From contig JBANSL010000017.1 of assembly GCA_037127255.1 (NCBI GenBank), positions 69,378,857 through 69,442,856 of the forward strand: 64,000 bases of DNA. Reading direction: 5' to 3'. Positions 35,103 to 45,976 of the stretch are shown here, in pieces. Every line of letters starts with the position of its first letter. Within the stretch, counting starts at the first letter, position 1. A model generated the notes under the pieces. It ran no database searches, was not told where the DNA came from, and saw nothing but the letters and a program-made list of their open reading frames with translations. Position numbers and translations under genes: made by a program. This DNA is from Persicaria tinctoria. Taxonomy: Eukaryota > Streptophyta > Magnoliopsida > Caryophyllales > Polygonaceae.

Positions 35103-36330
35103 CAGTGGCGGCCGCAGAACTTCTCGAAAGGTGGGGCGAAGTTGTACAGTACAAAAGTTCTACATCGTCAATTCATCAACAAAGTAACGTTCAATGATAC
35201 AAAATAGGTTCAATGTCGATACAAATTAGGTTCAATGATACAAAATAATACATAATTATAAGTTCACTTCGAAGATAGAGGAAGTAAATCCATCTTGCAA
35301 GTTCTCAGAACTTGATAATGCTCCAATTTAGGTTCATTGTCGATACTTTTGAAGATCTCTCTCTCTCTCAACGTAGCACACAAGATTGTCAGATAGTTGA
35401 TCATCCGACATCTTGTTACGCAAATCTGACTTGATAATATTCATCGCAGAAAATGCTCTTTCAACAGAAGCAGTCACAACTGGTAACACCAAAACCAACT
35501 CCAAAAGCTGATAGACCAAGGGGAAAATGCTATGAATTCCTACCCGAACCATCTTTTTAGTGAGATCTCCAATATCTTCCACATTAGCATTATCAACATT
35601 TGCAACTATATTTGGAGGAGTGGATGAACCAACACTTGACACTTTGTTGATTCGAGTAAAATATCTATCCATACCGGAATCCGTAGTCAAAACTTATAAG
35701 CAATAAAAATGAAGAAAAAAAACCCAAAATTTCATACTTCCACTCATTTGAAATCTCAAACCCTAAAACCTAAGAAGGAACAAAAGTTTCAATTCTCCAA
35801 ATCTCTAATCCTAATTCATTCATAAACAATAAAATAAATAAATGATGATAATCAAAATCCCCAATTCTTACATTTCAAACTCAAACCCTAAAATCCAACA
35901 AAATTTCAATTCTCCAAATCAATTCACATTTGAAGTATTTCAATTGTAAATAAATTAATAACACCAATTCAATTCAATATTTAAGTAACTAAAAATAACT
36001 AACAATAACAAATTGAAGAAAACTTACCAATAAATTCAATTCACTGTTGTTCTTCTTGTTCACTTTTCAGTTGTCGGATTCTTCACAGGTAGTGCAGGCA
36101 GGGGCAGCCGGATGGTGGAGAGTGGTGGACGACTGGTCGGGCACTCCTTGGAGGCCGGACACCGGCGACTCGGCGCACTGCTGGGCAGCCTGGGCCTGCT
36201 GGGTGCGCTCTCAAACTCGCCCTTCGCCTTTGGCTTCGCGAGTTCGCATCTCGCCCAACCTTGCCCTTTGCTTCACGTCTCTCTCTTGCGCGCCTCCCAT
36301 GCAGTTGAAAAAAAAAAACAGCCTCAAAAC
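35103..36330 (-). mobile_element. Internally deleted hAT element
   Basis: One end reads CAGTGGCGGCCGCAGAAC then GGTGGGGCGAAG, a common plant hAT terminus. The other end is a GC-rich, promoter-like region (36080-36300) just before the resumed flank. The minus-strand frame at 35690-35334 is a transposase remnant. A clear opposite inverted repeat and 8-bp duplication were not found, so the right border is approximate. Confidence 0.6.
35334..35690 (-). pseudogene. hAT transposase remnant with C-terminal dimerisation domain
   Basis: 118 codons. Residues 1-20 (MTTDSGMDRYFTRINKV) look like the start of TTF-zinc-finger/hAT transposases, which often open with M-x-R/K-Y/F-F. Residues from about 50 form the hAT C-terminal dimerisation region, with LPVVTASVERAFSAM followed by a stretch containing DLRNKMSDDQL. 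The BED/TTF zinc finger and the DDE-like catalytic core normally between these parts are absent, so this is an internal deletion that kept an open frame. It cannot transpose by itself but might bind a full transposase. Function not shown. Confidence 0.8.
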
Positions 36331-36344
36331 ATAATTATTTAATT

Positions 36345-36575
36345 ATTTTCAATGGAAATAATTAAATAAGTTGGTTGGGGGTCCTTTTTCCAAGTTTAGA
36401 ATGAATGAATTTGATAGATGAATGTACGTAGATTCATAAGCATTGTCCTCCATAACATAAATTGCATTCTCCACAATCCAATCCAAATGGACCCCCTCCA
36501 TAACATAAATTGTATAACTACAGTAAGTGCCATGACTAGCTTGGGGGTTGAGTGCATTCAAGTTTGATGAGTGAA
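36345..36575. repeat. Third copy of the dispersed block, right part
   Basis: GGAAATAATTAAATAAG onward matches 13141 and 32108, including CATTGTCCTCCATAACAT and AATCCAAATGGA. Frames through it have no family features. Confidence 0.75.
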
Positions 36576-36667
36576 TTGATCGCAATATTTAAATTTATTT
36601 GAAATATTCAGCTCCTTTGTTTCTAGTTTTTTCAAAGGATTCTAAAAAAATTAATTCTCATGTCCAG

Positions 36668-37000
36668 TTAGGAGTGTTATTCGAGTCGAACGAGCCGAGT
36701 TTAACATGTTCAAGGTTGGTTTATTTAGTAAATGAGTTCGAGCTAAGCCAATTTTCAAACGAGCCTTCTTTTTTGCTTTTTTTTTAGCTTTAAGCTGTTT
36801 TACTTGGTCATATCATATTAACTTGAAGGAAATTGTAGAAATTCTATATAATTCGAGCTATTCGAGCCTAAATCGAATAAGCCGAGCTTTCAACCGAGCT
36901 TAAAATGATGTTCAGGCTCGACTTGTTTAGGTAAGTGAATGAGCTCGAGTCGAGCTTTTTTCAAGCCGAGCCCGACCTATTCAGCTCATATAACAACCCT
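36668..37000. mobile_element. hAT MITE built of GAGCTCGA-type words
   Basis: ATGTCCAG flanks both sides exactly (36660-36667 and 37001-37008). Ends: TTAGGAGTGTTATTCGAG and CTCATATAACAACCCT (inverted). The 333-bp interior repeats TCGAGC, CGAGCC and GAGTTCGAGC on both strands. Noncoding. Confidence 0.82.
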
Positions 37001-37008
37001 ATGTCCAG

Positions 37009-37351
37009 TATGTAAATTTAAAAAAAAAACCATTAAAAAAACGTCGGCAACTAAGCCAACCAAACAAATGGAAATTAAGACAAACATAAATTTAGGAATG
37101 GGATAACACAAAATTGTACATGATACATGTAGCAGCTTACTTGGAAACTTAATTGTTAGCTTTTGTCAACCTTTAGAACGCCCGTCATAAATGGGTCAAG
37201 TTGTGGGCGATGCCCACTTAGTTTTATCCTTATATGTGGTGCAGGACCAACATTGTTGGCACTTTCGTTCTTTGCCAAATAATAATAAAATTCAAACTTA
37301 AGCACAAAACCAATAGATTAACAAATCAACGAATTGATAAACCAAATAACT
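37009..37351. other. Noncoding stretch
   Basis: No gene is supported; AT-rich with one GGGCGATGCCCAC palindrome near 37207. Confidence 0.4.
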
Positions 37352-37403
37352 ACTAGTATGGGGATAAAGGGAGTCGAACTAGTATGGGGATAAAGGGAGT
37401 CGA
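37352..37403. repeat. 26-bp tandem duplication
   Basis: ACTAGTATGGGGATAAAGGG plus AGTCGA occurs twice head to tail. The sequence that follows resembles the ends of plant retroelements in tone (GTCGAACCCAAAAGG), but no LTR could be defined. Confidence 0.85.
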
Positions 37404-38083
37404 ACCCAAAAGGAGAAGCGATTCACTACTCAATAGCTCTTAAGAAAGACTCTTATAACCAAAACAATGATTTATGACAAATAACCAAGAAGTAAACTAA
37501 TCAGCTTTATGATTGCAAAACAAATTGATAATAAGGTAGATAAAATATTTCACCTGTAATTCTGTGACAATGGTTGAGATTAATGGTCTTATGATTGATT
37601 CATTAACTATTCATAAACATATGTCTACTTGACTAAAGTTGAGAGATCCGCAGGGATACAATTATCTTATTCAATATCACTAAAAAATAGCATTAATGAT
37701 TCAAGTAATTAGACCAATTGACATATTGATTCAATACAATTAAGACAAACCGGAACAACCCTATATCATCCCTAATCGACACTCCTCAACATAGATTAAT
37801 TGAAATAATCCACTACAAAGACAAAGAAATATCACTACTTCAATACCTTCGCTTGCTATCAAGAATACAACAATGGATTCATAGATATGATGCAATTCCT
37901 AACATGGTGATCAATCATAGTGTTGAACAAAAATGCACAAATAATTGTACAACACGTTTTATTTAATTTTTTTAATATTTGAGTTCGACCCCTTTTGGTT
38001 ATCCTCTCGATTCGAAGTCGTATCGATACCAAGATTTTGAATGGTTTTGGTGATTTGGGCTGCACCCAAAATTTAACGGGTTG
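37404..38083. other. Noncoding stretch leading into the hairpin array
   Basis: AT-rich with no supported frame. At 38055-38072 a perfect stem TTTGGG / CCCAAA (loop CTGCA) precedes the first array unit. Confidence 0.45.
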
Positions 38084-39225
38084 CCTACGTATCTCTTGGA
38101 AGAGAATCGAGCCTCACGTAGTTCATAGTATTTGAGTTTGTGTGTTTTATCCACTTCAAGATTTTCATGCATCATTGGATTGTATTAGGACCCACCTTCT
38201 CGGAATGGTAGCCCTAACATAAATCACACTGTCATATGCATGAGATTCTCTCATATATCACCCGAATAAATTAAGCACATCTTCTCGGAAGGGTTTCCCA
38301 ACTCAACGGCTATCACTTACACGGAAAATCATGTATATTTAATTTAAATTTAATTTTAACCTCATTTTCATTTTTAAAGTGAATTTAGAGGTTAGCGATT
38401 GTACCCGACATATTTTTTATATTTAATATCGGGTTACCTACGTAGCCGTTTTTACGGCGTCAAGTCTTTACGTAGTTCTAAACGGAAAAAACAATTTGAT
38501 TTTTTTGGATCGACGATTGTACCCGACGAGCTACCTACGTACCCGTTTGAACGGGATCAAATCACCCGTAGTTGTTTTTGAAGGACAAAATTGATTTAAT
38601 TTGAGATGGGCGACAGAATCCGATATATATTGAATTTGATACCGGATTTCCTACGTAACTCATAAAAGAGTATCAAGTCTTTACGTAGTTCTTTATAGTA
38701 AACCAATTTGATTTTTTTTTTGGATTGGTGATTGTACCCGAAGAGCTTAAGCTTTATTTCAAGCTACCTACGTACCCGTTTGGACGGGATCAAATCACCC
38801 GTAGTTCTTTGAAATGATAAATTTGATTTAATTTGAGACGGGTGACTGAATCTGATATATGTTGAATTTGATACCGGATTTCCTATGTAACTTGTAGAAG
38901 AGTATCAAGTCTATACGTAGTTCTTTTTTAACCCGTTTGGTTCGGTTTTAAAATTTTGATCGTTTGAGGATCGTGTGATTGAACCCGAACAACGATAGCT
39001 TTGTATCGAGTTTCCTACATATCCGGCAAAGCGGAATAAAATCTTATGTAGTTCTTAAGAACTAATTTGATTTGGATTTGATTCCGTTTGAACGGAACCA
39101 AATCTTATGTAGTTCTTACTGGAACTAATTTTATCTTTTTGGTTTGACGACTGAACCAGACGAGCTTTAGCTTTATGTCCGGTGGCCTACGTATCAGATA
39201 ATCAGAATCAAATCAGGCATAGTTC
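38084..39225. repeat. Array of nested hairpin units (CCTACGTA ... ACGTAGTTC)
   Basis: Nine units: 38084, 38437, 38534, 38650, 38767, 38882, 39014, about 39082 (left arm lost) and 39186; the spacing is mostly 97-132 bp. Each full unit opens with CCTACG(T/C) and closes with its complement plus GTTC about 40 bases later. Inside lies a second stem of different sequence in each unit: TCTCTT/AAGAGA, GCCGT/ACGGC, CCCGTT/AACGGG, ACTC/GAGT, CCCGT/ACGGG, TCCG/CGGA, TTCCGTT/AACGGAA. In unit 7 the outer arms changed together (CTACATA / TATGTAG). A separate stem often precedes the unit (ACCCGA...TCGGGT; AATCCG...CGGATT). No coding frame. The carrier element is unknown; a retroelement untranslated region is one possibility. 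Confidence 0.9.
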
Positions 39226-39344
39226 TTTTATGAATAGAGTTTATATTTGGTGAAACTCAATTAGAGGTTTTGACTCCGTTTTTGTTTAGAAGCAGATTTG
39301 AGATTGACTCACTAGAATTAATTGGCAAAGAATATTTGACGAGT
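39226..39344. other. Flank between array and LINE
   Basis: Noncoding. It ends with the left target duplication of the LINE (39345-39355). Confidence 0.5.
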
Positions 39345-39389
39345 TTAATTTTATGTTTTTTTTTTTATACAGGCGAGAATTTGGGAGTG

Positions 39390-42300
39390 TCAACTACGGT
39401 TGTACCACCACCCAAGAGCGTCCCTACGGACGAGAGTTTGGAACTCTAAATCTGAACTCCAGGATGACGAGGCGGACTCCAAAGCCATGCGAGTAAGTCG
39501 ATCAGCCGCCTTGTTCGCCTCCCTGAAAATGTGGGTCACAGAAAATGTCTCGAACAAGCTAAGCAGACGAAGAGCATCCGACATAAGGATTTCGATCTCC
39601 CAGGGTATCGACCACGCACCATTGATCGCATTCACAATCGCGAGACAATCACCCTCCACCGCAACTCTTCGGAATCCTAGCCTTTGAGCTTCCAACAAGC
39701 CGAGCTGAAGACCCACAGCCTCAGCCTGAATCGCAGAAATCGTCCCGCATCTTCTGGCATCGCAAGCAAGCACCCTGCTGTCATCATCTCTGATAACAAA
39801 CCCTGCAGAAGCAGAACCAGAAAGAGATTTTGCGCCATCAAAATTAAGTTTAAAGACTCCATTCTCAGGCTTACGCCATCTAATGGCATTCCTTTTGCGA
39901 GGGTTGCCTCTAGGTTTGATTCTCGTTGTTTTTTCATCTTCTTCATTTGAGTCGTCTTGTTTAGTTCTTTTCCAGTTTTTCATGTGGTATTTGATTATGG
40001 CTACCAATTCGTCTATTGTTCGTAAGTTCTGGTTGTCGAATATAATCTTGTTTCTTTTCGTCCAAATGCACCACCAGGAGAAAGCCAAGATAGCCTTTTG
40101 CTCTTGGTTCAGCTGTTGAAATATTTCGTTGTTTATAGTCTTTATACTTTTGTTACTTTTATCAACACTTACTATTTTTCGTTCAATATCTCTATCCAGA
40201 GCTCCAATTGTTCTCAGAGTTGTCGGACACTCCGTAAGAAGATGGATAGCGTCTTCCTCCCTAGAGTTACAGAAAATACAATCCATGGGCGTGTGTATCC
40301 CCTTGTTTTGGAGCTTATATTTAGTAGGTAATCCATCCAATCCTACTTTCCATAGGAAATTCTTTATCTTTGGTGGGCATTCAACTTTCCATATTCCAGG
40401 GAATAATTCAATCTCATTGTCATTTGATTTCGTGATTAATTTCAAGGCACTTGACGTAGAGAACCAACCATCGGTACTAGGTTTCCAATAGAGTCTATCT
40501 TCAATTTCCTGCGAAGGGATGGGGATACTTGTAATTGTCTCTACAAGGTCCGAAGGTAGAATTTCTCGAATCTTTTGAACATTCCATGTCTTATTTGGTA
40601 GGATATAGTTTTCAACTCTTTCTTGATCATCAATCTGATGGATTAGTCTGTGATCCTTAATATTTTTATCATCATTTAGCCATTTATCCTTCCAGAATTT
40701 AATCGTCTTTCCATTTCCAATTTGCCAGATGAGTCCATCACAGAATTCATCTTTTAGGTTAATTAACTTGGCCCATTGCCAAGACAAGTTTTTCTTCCTT
40801 TTATAGTCCCAAATTTGGTCTTCCTTTAAATATTTTTCTCGGATTATTCTGACCCATTGGTTGTGGGGTTCCGCCAAGATTTTCCATAATAATTTCATTT
40901 GTAAGGCTTTGTTCATGTCTTTAGTTCTGCTAATTCCCAAACCTCCTTGTCTTTTTTATTTGCAAATTTTGTCCCAACTTAACAATGGTTTATAATTTTG
41001 ATCCTTATTCCAGAAGAAACATCTATTTATTCTATCTAATTCATTGTGCACACTTGTCGGAAGCATAAAGTTTTGCATAACGTAATTTGGTTTAGCCATA
41101 AGATTCGCTTTTATTAGAACGGCCCTTCCTTGCTGGGAGAGGGAGCTCGCTTTCCATTTTGTCAACTGCATTTTCGATTTTTCAATAACATCTTCAAAGG
41201 TTTCTTTGTTCACCTTGCCGTTTATTATGGGGCATCCTAGATATTTTTCCAAGGCTAATTGGTTCATTATACGGAGAGTGCTTTGGATTTGGAGTTTTTG
41301 GTTTGCAGAAACACCTTTTGTTACTTGGAACGCTGATTTGTGGAAATTCACTTTTTGACCCGATATTTGACAGTATTCGTCAATTATATTTTTCACCTTA
41401 GCACACGATTCCTGAGATGCTTTCGCAAAGATCTTGATATCATCCGCAAAGGAAAGGAATGGAATCCGTGATCCATTTGGGGTCATTTTAAAACCAATCG
41501 CGTTTGTTGATTCATGACATTCTTGTTGTAATTTTCTGGCAAGGATTTCCGCGCCTATGATAAACAAGTAGGGGGAAATGGGGTCACCCTGTCGGATCCC
41601 TCTTTGTGGGCGAAAAGTCTCGGTTGGTTCATCGTTCACTAAGACTGAGAAAGAAACAGTCTGAATACACTCACTGATCCACCCCACGAATCTAGGAGAG
41701 AAACCAAATTTCTCCAAGACCGTAAGGAGAAACCTCCAATCGACTCTATCGTAGACTTTCTCCATGTCAAGTTTTATTGCAATCCATCCTTGTTTTCCTT
41801 TTCTTGTTCGGAAAGAGTGAAAAATTTCGTGAGCTATAAGCACATTATCCTGAATAGCTCGATCAGCCACGAAGGCTCCTTGAAGTGGGTGAATAATTTT
41901 CCGAAGAACTTTTTTCATTCTTTCTGCAATAATTTTGGCAATTGCTTTGTAAATCGTTGAACACAGGCTAATTGGTCTATAGTTGCTCGTTGTGGATGGG
42001 TTTTCGCATTTTGGTATTAGGGTGATAAATGTCTGGTTTATTTGGCGCAACATCTTCCCCGAAGAGAAGAAGCTTTTGATGGCCTTGGTTATCGATGGTC
42101 CAACAATATCCCAATATTTTCTATAGAACTCTGCTGTCATCCCATCAGGTCCCGGTGATTTGTCTTTACCAATGGAGAAAAAAGCGGATTTTATTTCATA
42201 ATTGGATACCGATTTGGTTAGTTCTTTGTTATCATCCGTAGTTATCTCTTTGTCTATCAGTGTTAAATAGTTCTGTAAAAGTCGTTCATTGATACTTTCT

Positions 42301-43544
42301 TTCCTGAATCTTTTTTCGAAATCGCCTTTTATTTCTCTTCTAATATTGTCTTCCCCAATTACTTTTGTGCCCTCTTGCGTTCTAATTTGTCTTATAATCT
42401 TTCTGTTTCGTCTGCCTGAGGCTACTCTATGGTGGTAACCGGTGTTTGAGTCTGAAAGTTTTAAATGTTTCGTTTTCGCTCGTTGACTCCAGTATTGCTT
42501 ATGATACTGCAGAAGTTGATCCTTTTTCTTTATTAATTGTATTTGAAGTTTGGCATTGTCTTGTTGCTGGCCTTGATTGCTATTCATTTGTAGTTCAAGT
42601 AATTTTTCTTCTGTTTCTCGTAATTGCCTAAAGATATTTCCAAAGGTTCTTTTATTCCACTCTTTCGTTAGTCGTTTTAGAAGTTGTGTCTTTTTCATAA
42701 CGTTAAACATGTGAGATCCTTGGTATTCTGTTCTCCACGCTTGAGTCACTAAGTTCCTGTAATCTCTCCTCGTCAGCCACATTTTTTCAAATTTGAAAGG
42801 TCGCGCCTTTCTTCTCTCGTCTACTTCTAGTTGTACAGAGATTGGGCAGTGGTCCGATGTCGAGAAAGCATGGTTTCTTGTTGCGATGTCTGAAAACCAT
42901 TGGATTATTTGGTCTTGGACGAGGGTTCTGTCAAGTTTCTCATAAATGTTATTCACATCAGTTTTGTTTTTCCTCCAAGTAAATTTGTTACCAACGGTTG
43001 GAACGTCAAGTAGGTTGCATTGATCTTTGAATACTAGTAATTGCTCAAATCGGGAGGGGTGTGGATCGTTACCACCACTTTTTTCACTTGTACTTTGGAT
43101 CTCATTAAGATCGCCCAACAAAATGACATGAATTGTCAGAGTTTGGATATGGGTAGTTAAAAACTGCCAGAAAGATGCCTTAGATGCCACCTGGGGAGGA
43201 GCATAGACAAAACAAACTGCAAATGTTGTTCCTTTTCCAATATTTTCAATTTTTAAGGTGATGAATCGCTCCTCTTTAGTCAAAACAGAGACTAAACAAT
43301 CTCGCATAATGTAGTTTTTCCATAGCACGCAGATCCCCCCAGCTCTACCAGAAGCCGGGCTGAAACATATAGCGTCGAACCCAGCACCTTTCCATAGGAC
43401 ATCTGGGGGTTGGGTCTCCGCTTTGGTTTCCAATAGCGCTAAGATTTGAATGTTCTCTATTTTACATAATGTTTCAATTTCTGTCCATTTGTTTCGGTTT
43501 CCAATCCCACAACAATTCCATGAACAAATTTTCATTTTAGACAT
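39390..43544 (-). pseudogene. LINE ORF2: AP endonuclease, reverse transcriptase, RNase H; one in-frame stop
   Basis: The frame is open from the ATG at 43544 to 40956 (862 codons), meets TAA after DKIC-K, and continues in the same frame to 39390 (about 1383 codons in all). Order: exonuclease-endonuclease-phosphatase domain from ICSWNCCGIGN (first 230 residues; later ILLGDLNEIQ and STSDHCPI); reverse transcriptase with KSPGPDGMTAEF, RPISLCSTIYKAIAK, DMEKVYDRVDW, RGIRQGDPISPYL and SFADDIKIF; zf-RVT with WKVECPPKIKNFLWK and CIFC; RNase H with LNFDGA, QAEAVGL, EGDC and ANKAADRL. The stop falls in the linker between reverse transcriptase and zf-RVT, so the catalytic parts are separately intact. This is the polyprotein that nicks target DNA and copies the RNA in place. 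It is recent but probably inactive unless the stop is read through. Confidence 0.93.
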
Positions 43545-44338
43545 AGATAAAAGATATTTATTTGGTTCGATCGTTTCCTATTTTCTAAGGTCTTTTCTTT
43601 TTGTTTGATATACCATTCGAATATTTTAAACTTTGTCCATGCTTTCGGATTGCGTTTATTGTAATCATTACTTTCTTTTTTGCTTGTTTTCCTGAATTCT
43701 CTTGTTCTGCTCTTATTTTTTCTGTTTTTGTTATTCTTTTGTCTTTTATGGTTTTGGCTTGTATGTTGTTCTTGTTCTTGTAATCTATATATAAGGGGGG
43801 GCAGAGGTAGCTTGCGTTCCTGCTTTGTGATTTCTATTTGCTTCATCCATTTGTCAATATTTAGGTCATAAACCTTTTTCCTCCCTCCTAGTTTCTTCTT
43901 CTTATGATCCATTGGTTTCTTATGATGTTTTCTTAACGAGCAGAGATTATGTTTAATTGAGTTCTTTTCTTTCTCTAAGCGAAGAGAAAAATTGTAGAGT
44001 GCAAAGTAGGAAGGGTTCAAAGAGTTTCTATGTTTGGTCATGTGCTCAATGGCACAGTTTGGTTCGGTCATGTACTCAAAGGCACAGTTTGGTTCTTTTA
44101 TCGAGTTCAAAATGCATATAAGCAACCAAGGACAGATCAACAGCAAGGATAAGGAACTAGAGACGAAAACAATAAAGAATGAAGCACACCTGGGGTCAAG
44201 GGGAACGTTATGCCCACCATCTATCTTCCCTTTCATCTTTCCAATTGCTCTTTGTATCTTTGACATGGTTTCATCCATCCTTTTTCCATCAATCAAGATT
44301 TGGTCCATGTGGTAGGGCAGTTGTTCAAGTTTGATCAA
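43532..44338 (-). CDS. Upstream LINE frame (ORF1 position), atypical
   Basis: 268 codons overlapping the ORF2 start by 13 bases in another frame, which is where ORF1 sits in plant L1 elements. The C-terminal half is very basic (KRQKNNKNRKNKSR and similar), as expected for an RNA-binding protein. The usual DUF4283-like domain and CCHC zinc knuckle are missing. A hydrophobic stretch near residue 55-75 is out of place. CAGGTGTGC after codon 50 and a later AG could mark an intron covering that stretch, including a tandem repeat (TGGTCATGT...GGCACAGTT) near 44034-44095. Either ORF1 is truncated or chimeric, or the 5' region is spliced. Confidence 0.5.
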   Translation of the reverse strand: MIKLEQLPYHMDQILIDGKRMDETMSKIQRAIGKMKGKIDGGHNVPLDPRCASFFIVFVSSSLSLLLICPWLLICILNSIKEPNCAFEYMTEPNCAIEHMTKHRNSLNPSYFALYNFSLRLEKEKNSIKHNLCSLRKHHKKPMDHKKKKLGGRKKVYDLNIDKWMKQIEITKQERKLPLPPLIYRLQEQEQHTSQNHKRQKNNKNRKNKSRTREFRKTSKKESNDYNKRNPKAWTKFKIFEWYIKQKEKTLENRKRSNQINIFYLCLK

Positions 44339-44454
44339 ACTCGAATTCTTAATTTATGCCAAAAATAATTCTTATATTTTAGTGGGTTGGTTTTGTAATT
44401 AAACCTATATTTGGACAACTTCAACCCGTATACATATTGTCATTGTGTATATGT

Positions 44455-45412
44455 AGAGCTGGCAAGTCGGTCGTTCGGGTCGAGTTCGGGTCAGACTTAC
44501 TCGGGTCGGGTCAGTTTGCGTAAAATTTATAGTCGGGTTGGGTTCGGATCGGGTCAGTTCGCGTAAAATTTATGGTTGGGTTGGGTTCGGGTCGGCTTCA
44601 GTCATATTGAATTTTAGATTGGTCGGGTTTCGGGTTAAATCGGGTTATGCCCATTCGGGTTTCGGGTCAAAGCGGGTCGGGCTTGTTCGGGTTTCGGGTC
44701 AAGATGCGGGTCGGTCTCATTTGAGTTTCGAATCAAAGTGGGTATAGTTTGTTTGAGTTTTCGGTCGAATCATATTCGACCCATTTGAATAATTAGGTTT
44801 ATTTTGACTCGGTTGAATACTTAAATATGTAATTTACTTAAAATAAATGATTTTGACTCGGTTGAATATTTGAATATGTAATTTTGACTCGGTTGAATAC
44901 ACTCATTGTAATTGACTCGTCGGTTGTCGACCTATTTTCAAAAAAGTCATAATCGAAAATTCGGTATTCGATAACATCGTCATTTTTAAACATTTAAACC
45001 AATTGATGGGTGCTATAATTAAATCAAATTAATTGTACATTTATAATTTAACCTTATTTTAACTAGCAAGTTGTAAATGGACTTATTTATGTGTTAACTT
45101 TATCATTGACCCATTTTATTTTAAATGCCCATTTCATTTTTAGCTTTTGGTCCATTAGCTTTTTTTTCATTTTTATTATTAGTCTTTAACAAATCTAGAT
45201 ATAAATAATTAATTCTATTAAAATATAATAATATAGAGTCGGATCGGGTTCATAGTCGAGTATGGTTCAAAGTTGGGTCGTGTTTAGAGTCGGTCGGGTT
45301 TGGGTCGGGTCGGGTCGGTATCGGGTTCGGGTTACGGATGACTCTAGATGATCGGGTTTCAATCGGATTCGGGTTCGGGTGAGTCTGGTCGGGTCAGATT
45401 TTCCCACCCCTA
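44455..45412. mobile_element. hAT element built of TCGGG/TCGGGTT words
   Basis: GTATATGT flanks both sides exactly (44447-44454 and 45413-45420). Ends: AGAGCTGGCAAGTCGG and TTTTCCCACCCCTA (inverted, imperfect). TCGGGT words fill the outer 300 bp on the left and 180 bp on the right, with an AT-rich middle. 958 bp, noncoding; frames in it reflect the word repeat. Confidence 0.8.
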
Positions 45413-45479
45413 GTATATGTATGTTAATTGCTTGCTTTGCTTTTGGTTAGCTAATTAGGCCCAGATTCTCAATTTCTAA

Positions 45480-45753
45480 CCGGCCCAATTAATTTGCAAA
45501 TGAGTCCGGCTCGTTTTTCCCCAAGGCATCAGGCATGCGTTTTTTTCTTTTCTTTTTGTTTGCTGTTCATCTTCCTCCAGGCAACAGTCCAGGCGACAGA
45601 AAATCGCCATTGTGCTCCTCGATAGCGGCGAGCCTTTTACCCACAGCTTTGGAGCTCCGGCCTTGGTCGATTGAAACGGAGGAGAGCAGGGAAAGAGCGG
45701 AACGGACTGAGTTTGAGCCAAGACGAAGTCTGAACTCGAGCCTCTTCAATTAG
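45480..45753 (+). other. Exon-like block, possible transcript start
   Basis: Pyrimidine-rich lead, a GC-richer block and CTTCAATTAGGTACTC, where AG|GTACTC could be a splice donor. A 72-codon frame (45535-45753) has no recognised family. Further exon-like blocks with donors lie at about 46985-47103 (CTAAG|GTACGC) and 47740-47811 (ATCG|GTGAGT). They might be the noncoding start of one plus-strand transcript; no protein was identified. Confidence 0.25.
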
Positions 45754-45976
45754 GTACTCTTCAGAGCATTTTTTGTTTGCGAATTTTAGCCCCAATATTT
45801 GGTACCCAGTCCCATTTTTAGGTGACTCTTGACCTAAATTTTAGATTCTTAATCAAACCCTTGGCAATTGAGTATTCAATTTTCATGTTAAATTGTTTTT
45901 TCTTCAATTGCAATTTTACCCTCCGTTTGGATGATGGAATTTGATGGGATTTTTAGGAAGGGAATAGAAGGGAAAA

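Larger units (their letters stand above)
39356..44348 (-). mobile_element. Nearly full-length L1-type LINE
   Basis: The 3' end is a T-run at 39356-39366 (poly(A) on the minus strand) with a very short 3' untranslated region. TTAATTTTATG (39345-39355) and TTAATTTATG (44349-44358) are probable target duplications differing by one T, giving an element of about 5.0 kb. It contains an upstream frame and a long ORF2 with endonuclease, reverse transcriptase, zf-RVT and RNase H. It inserted beside, and possibly into, the unit that carries the hairpin array. Confidence 0.85.

Noticed and set aside
38084..39225. Hammerhead, twister or HDV-like ribozyme in the hairpin array
   Set aside because: I looked for the hammerhead core (CTGATGA ... 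GAAA) and other conserved cores and did not see them in the units.
39400..40491. Several plus-strand frames of 77-120 codons
   Set aside because: Antisense to the LINE RNase H and zf-RVT region.
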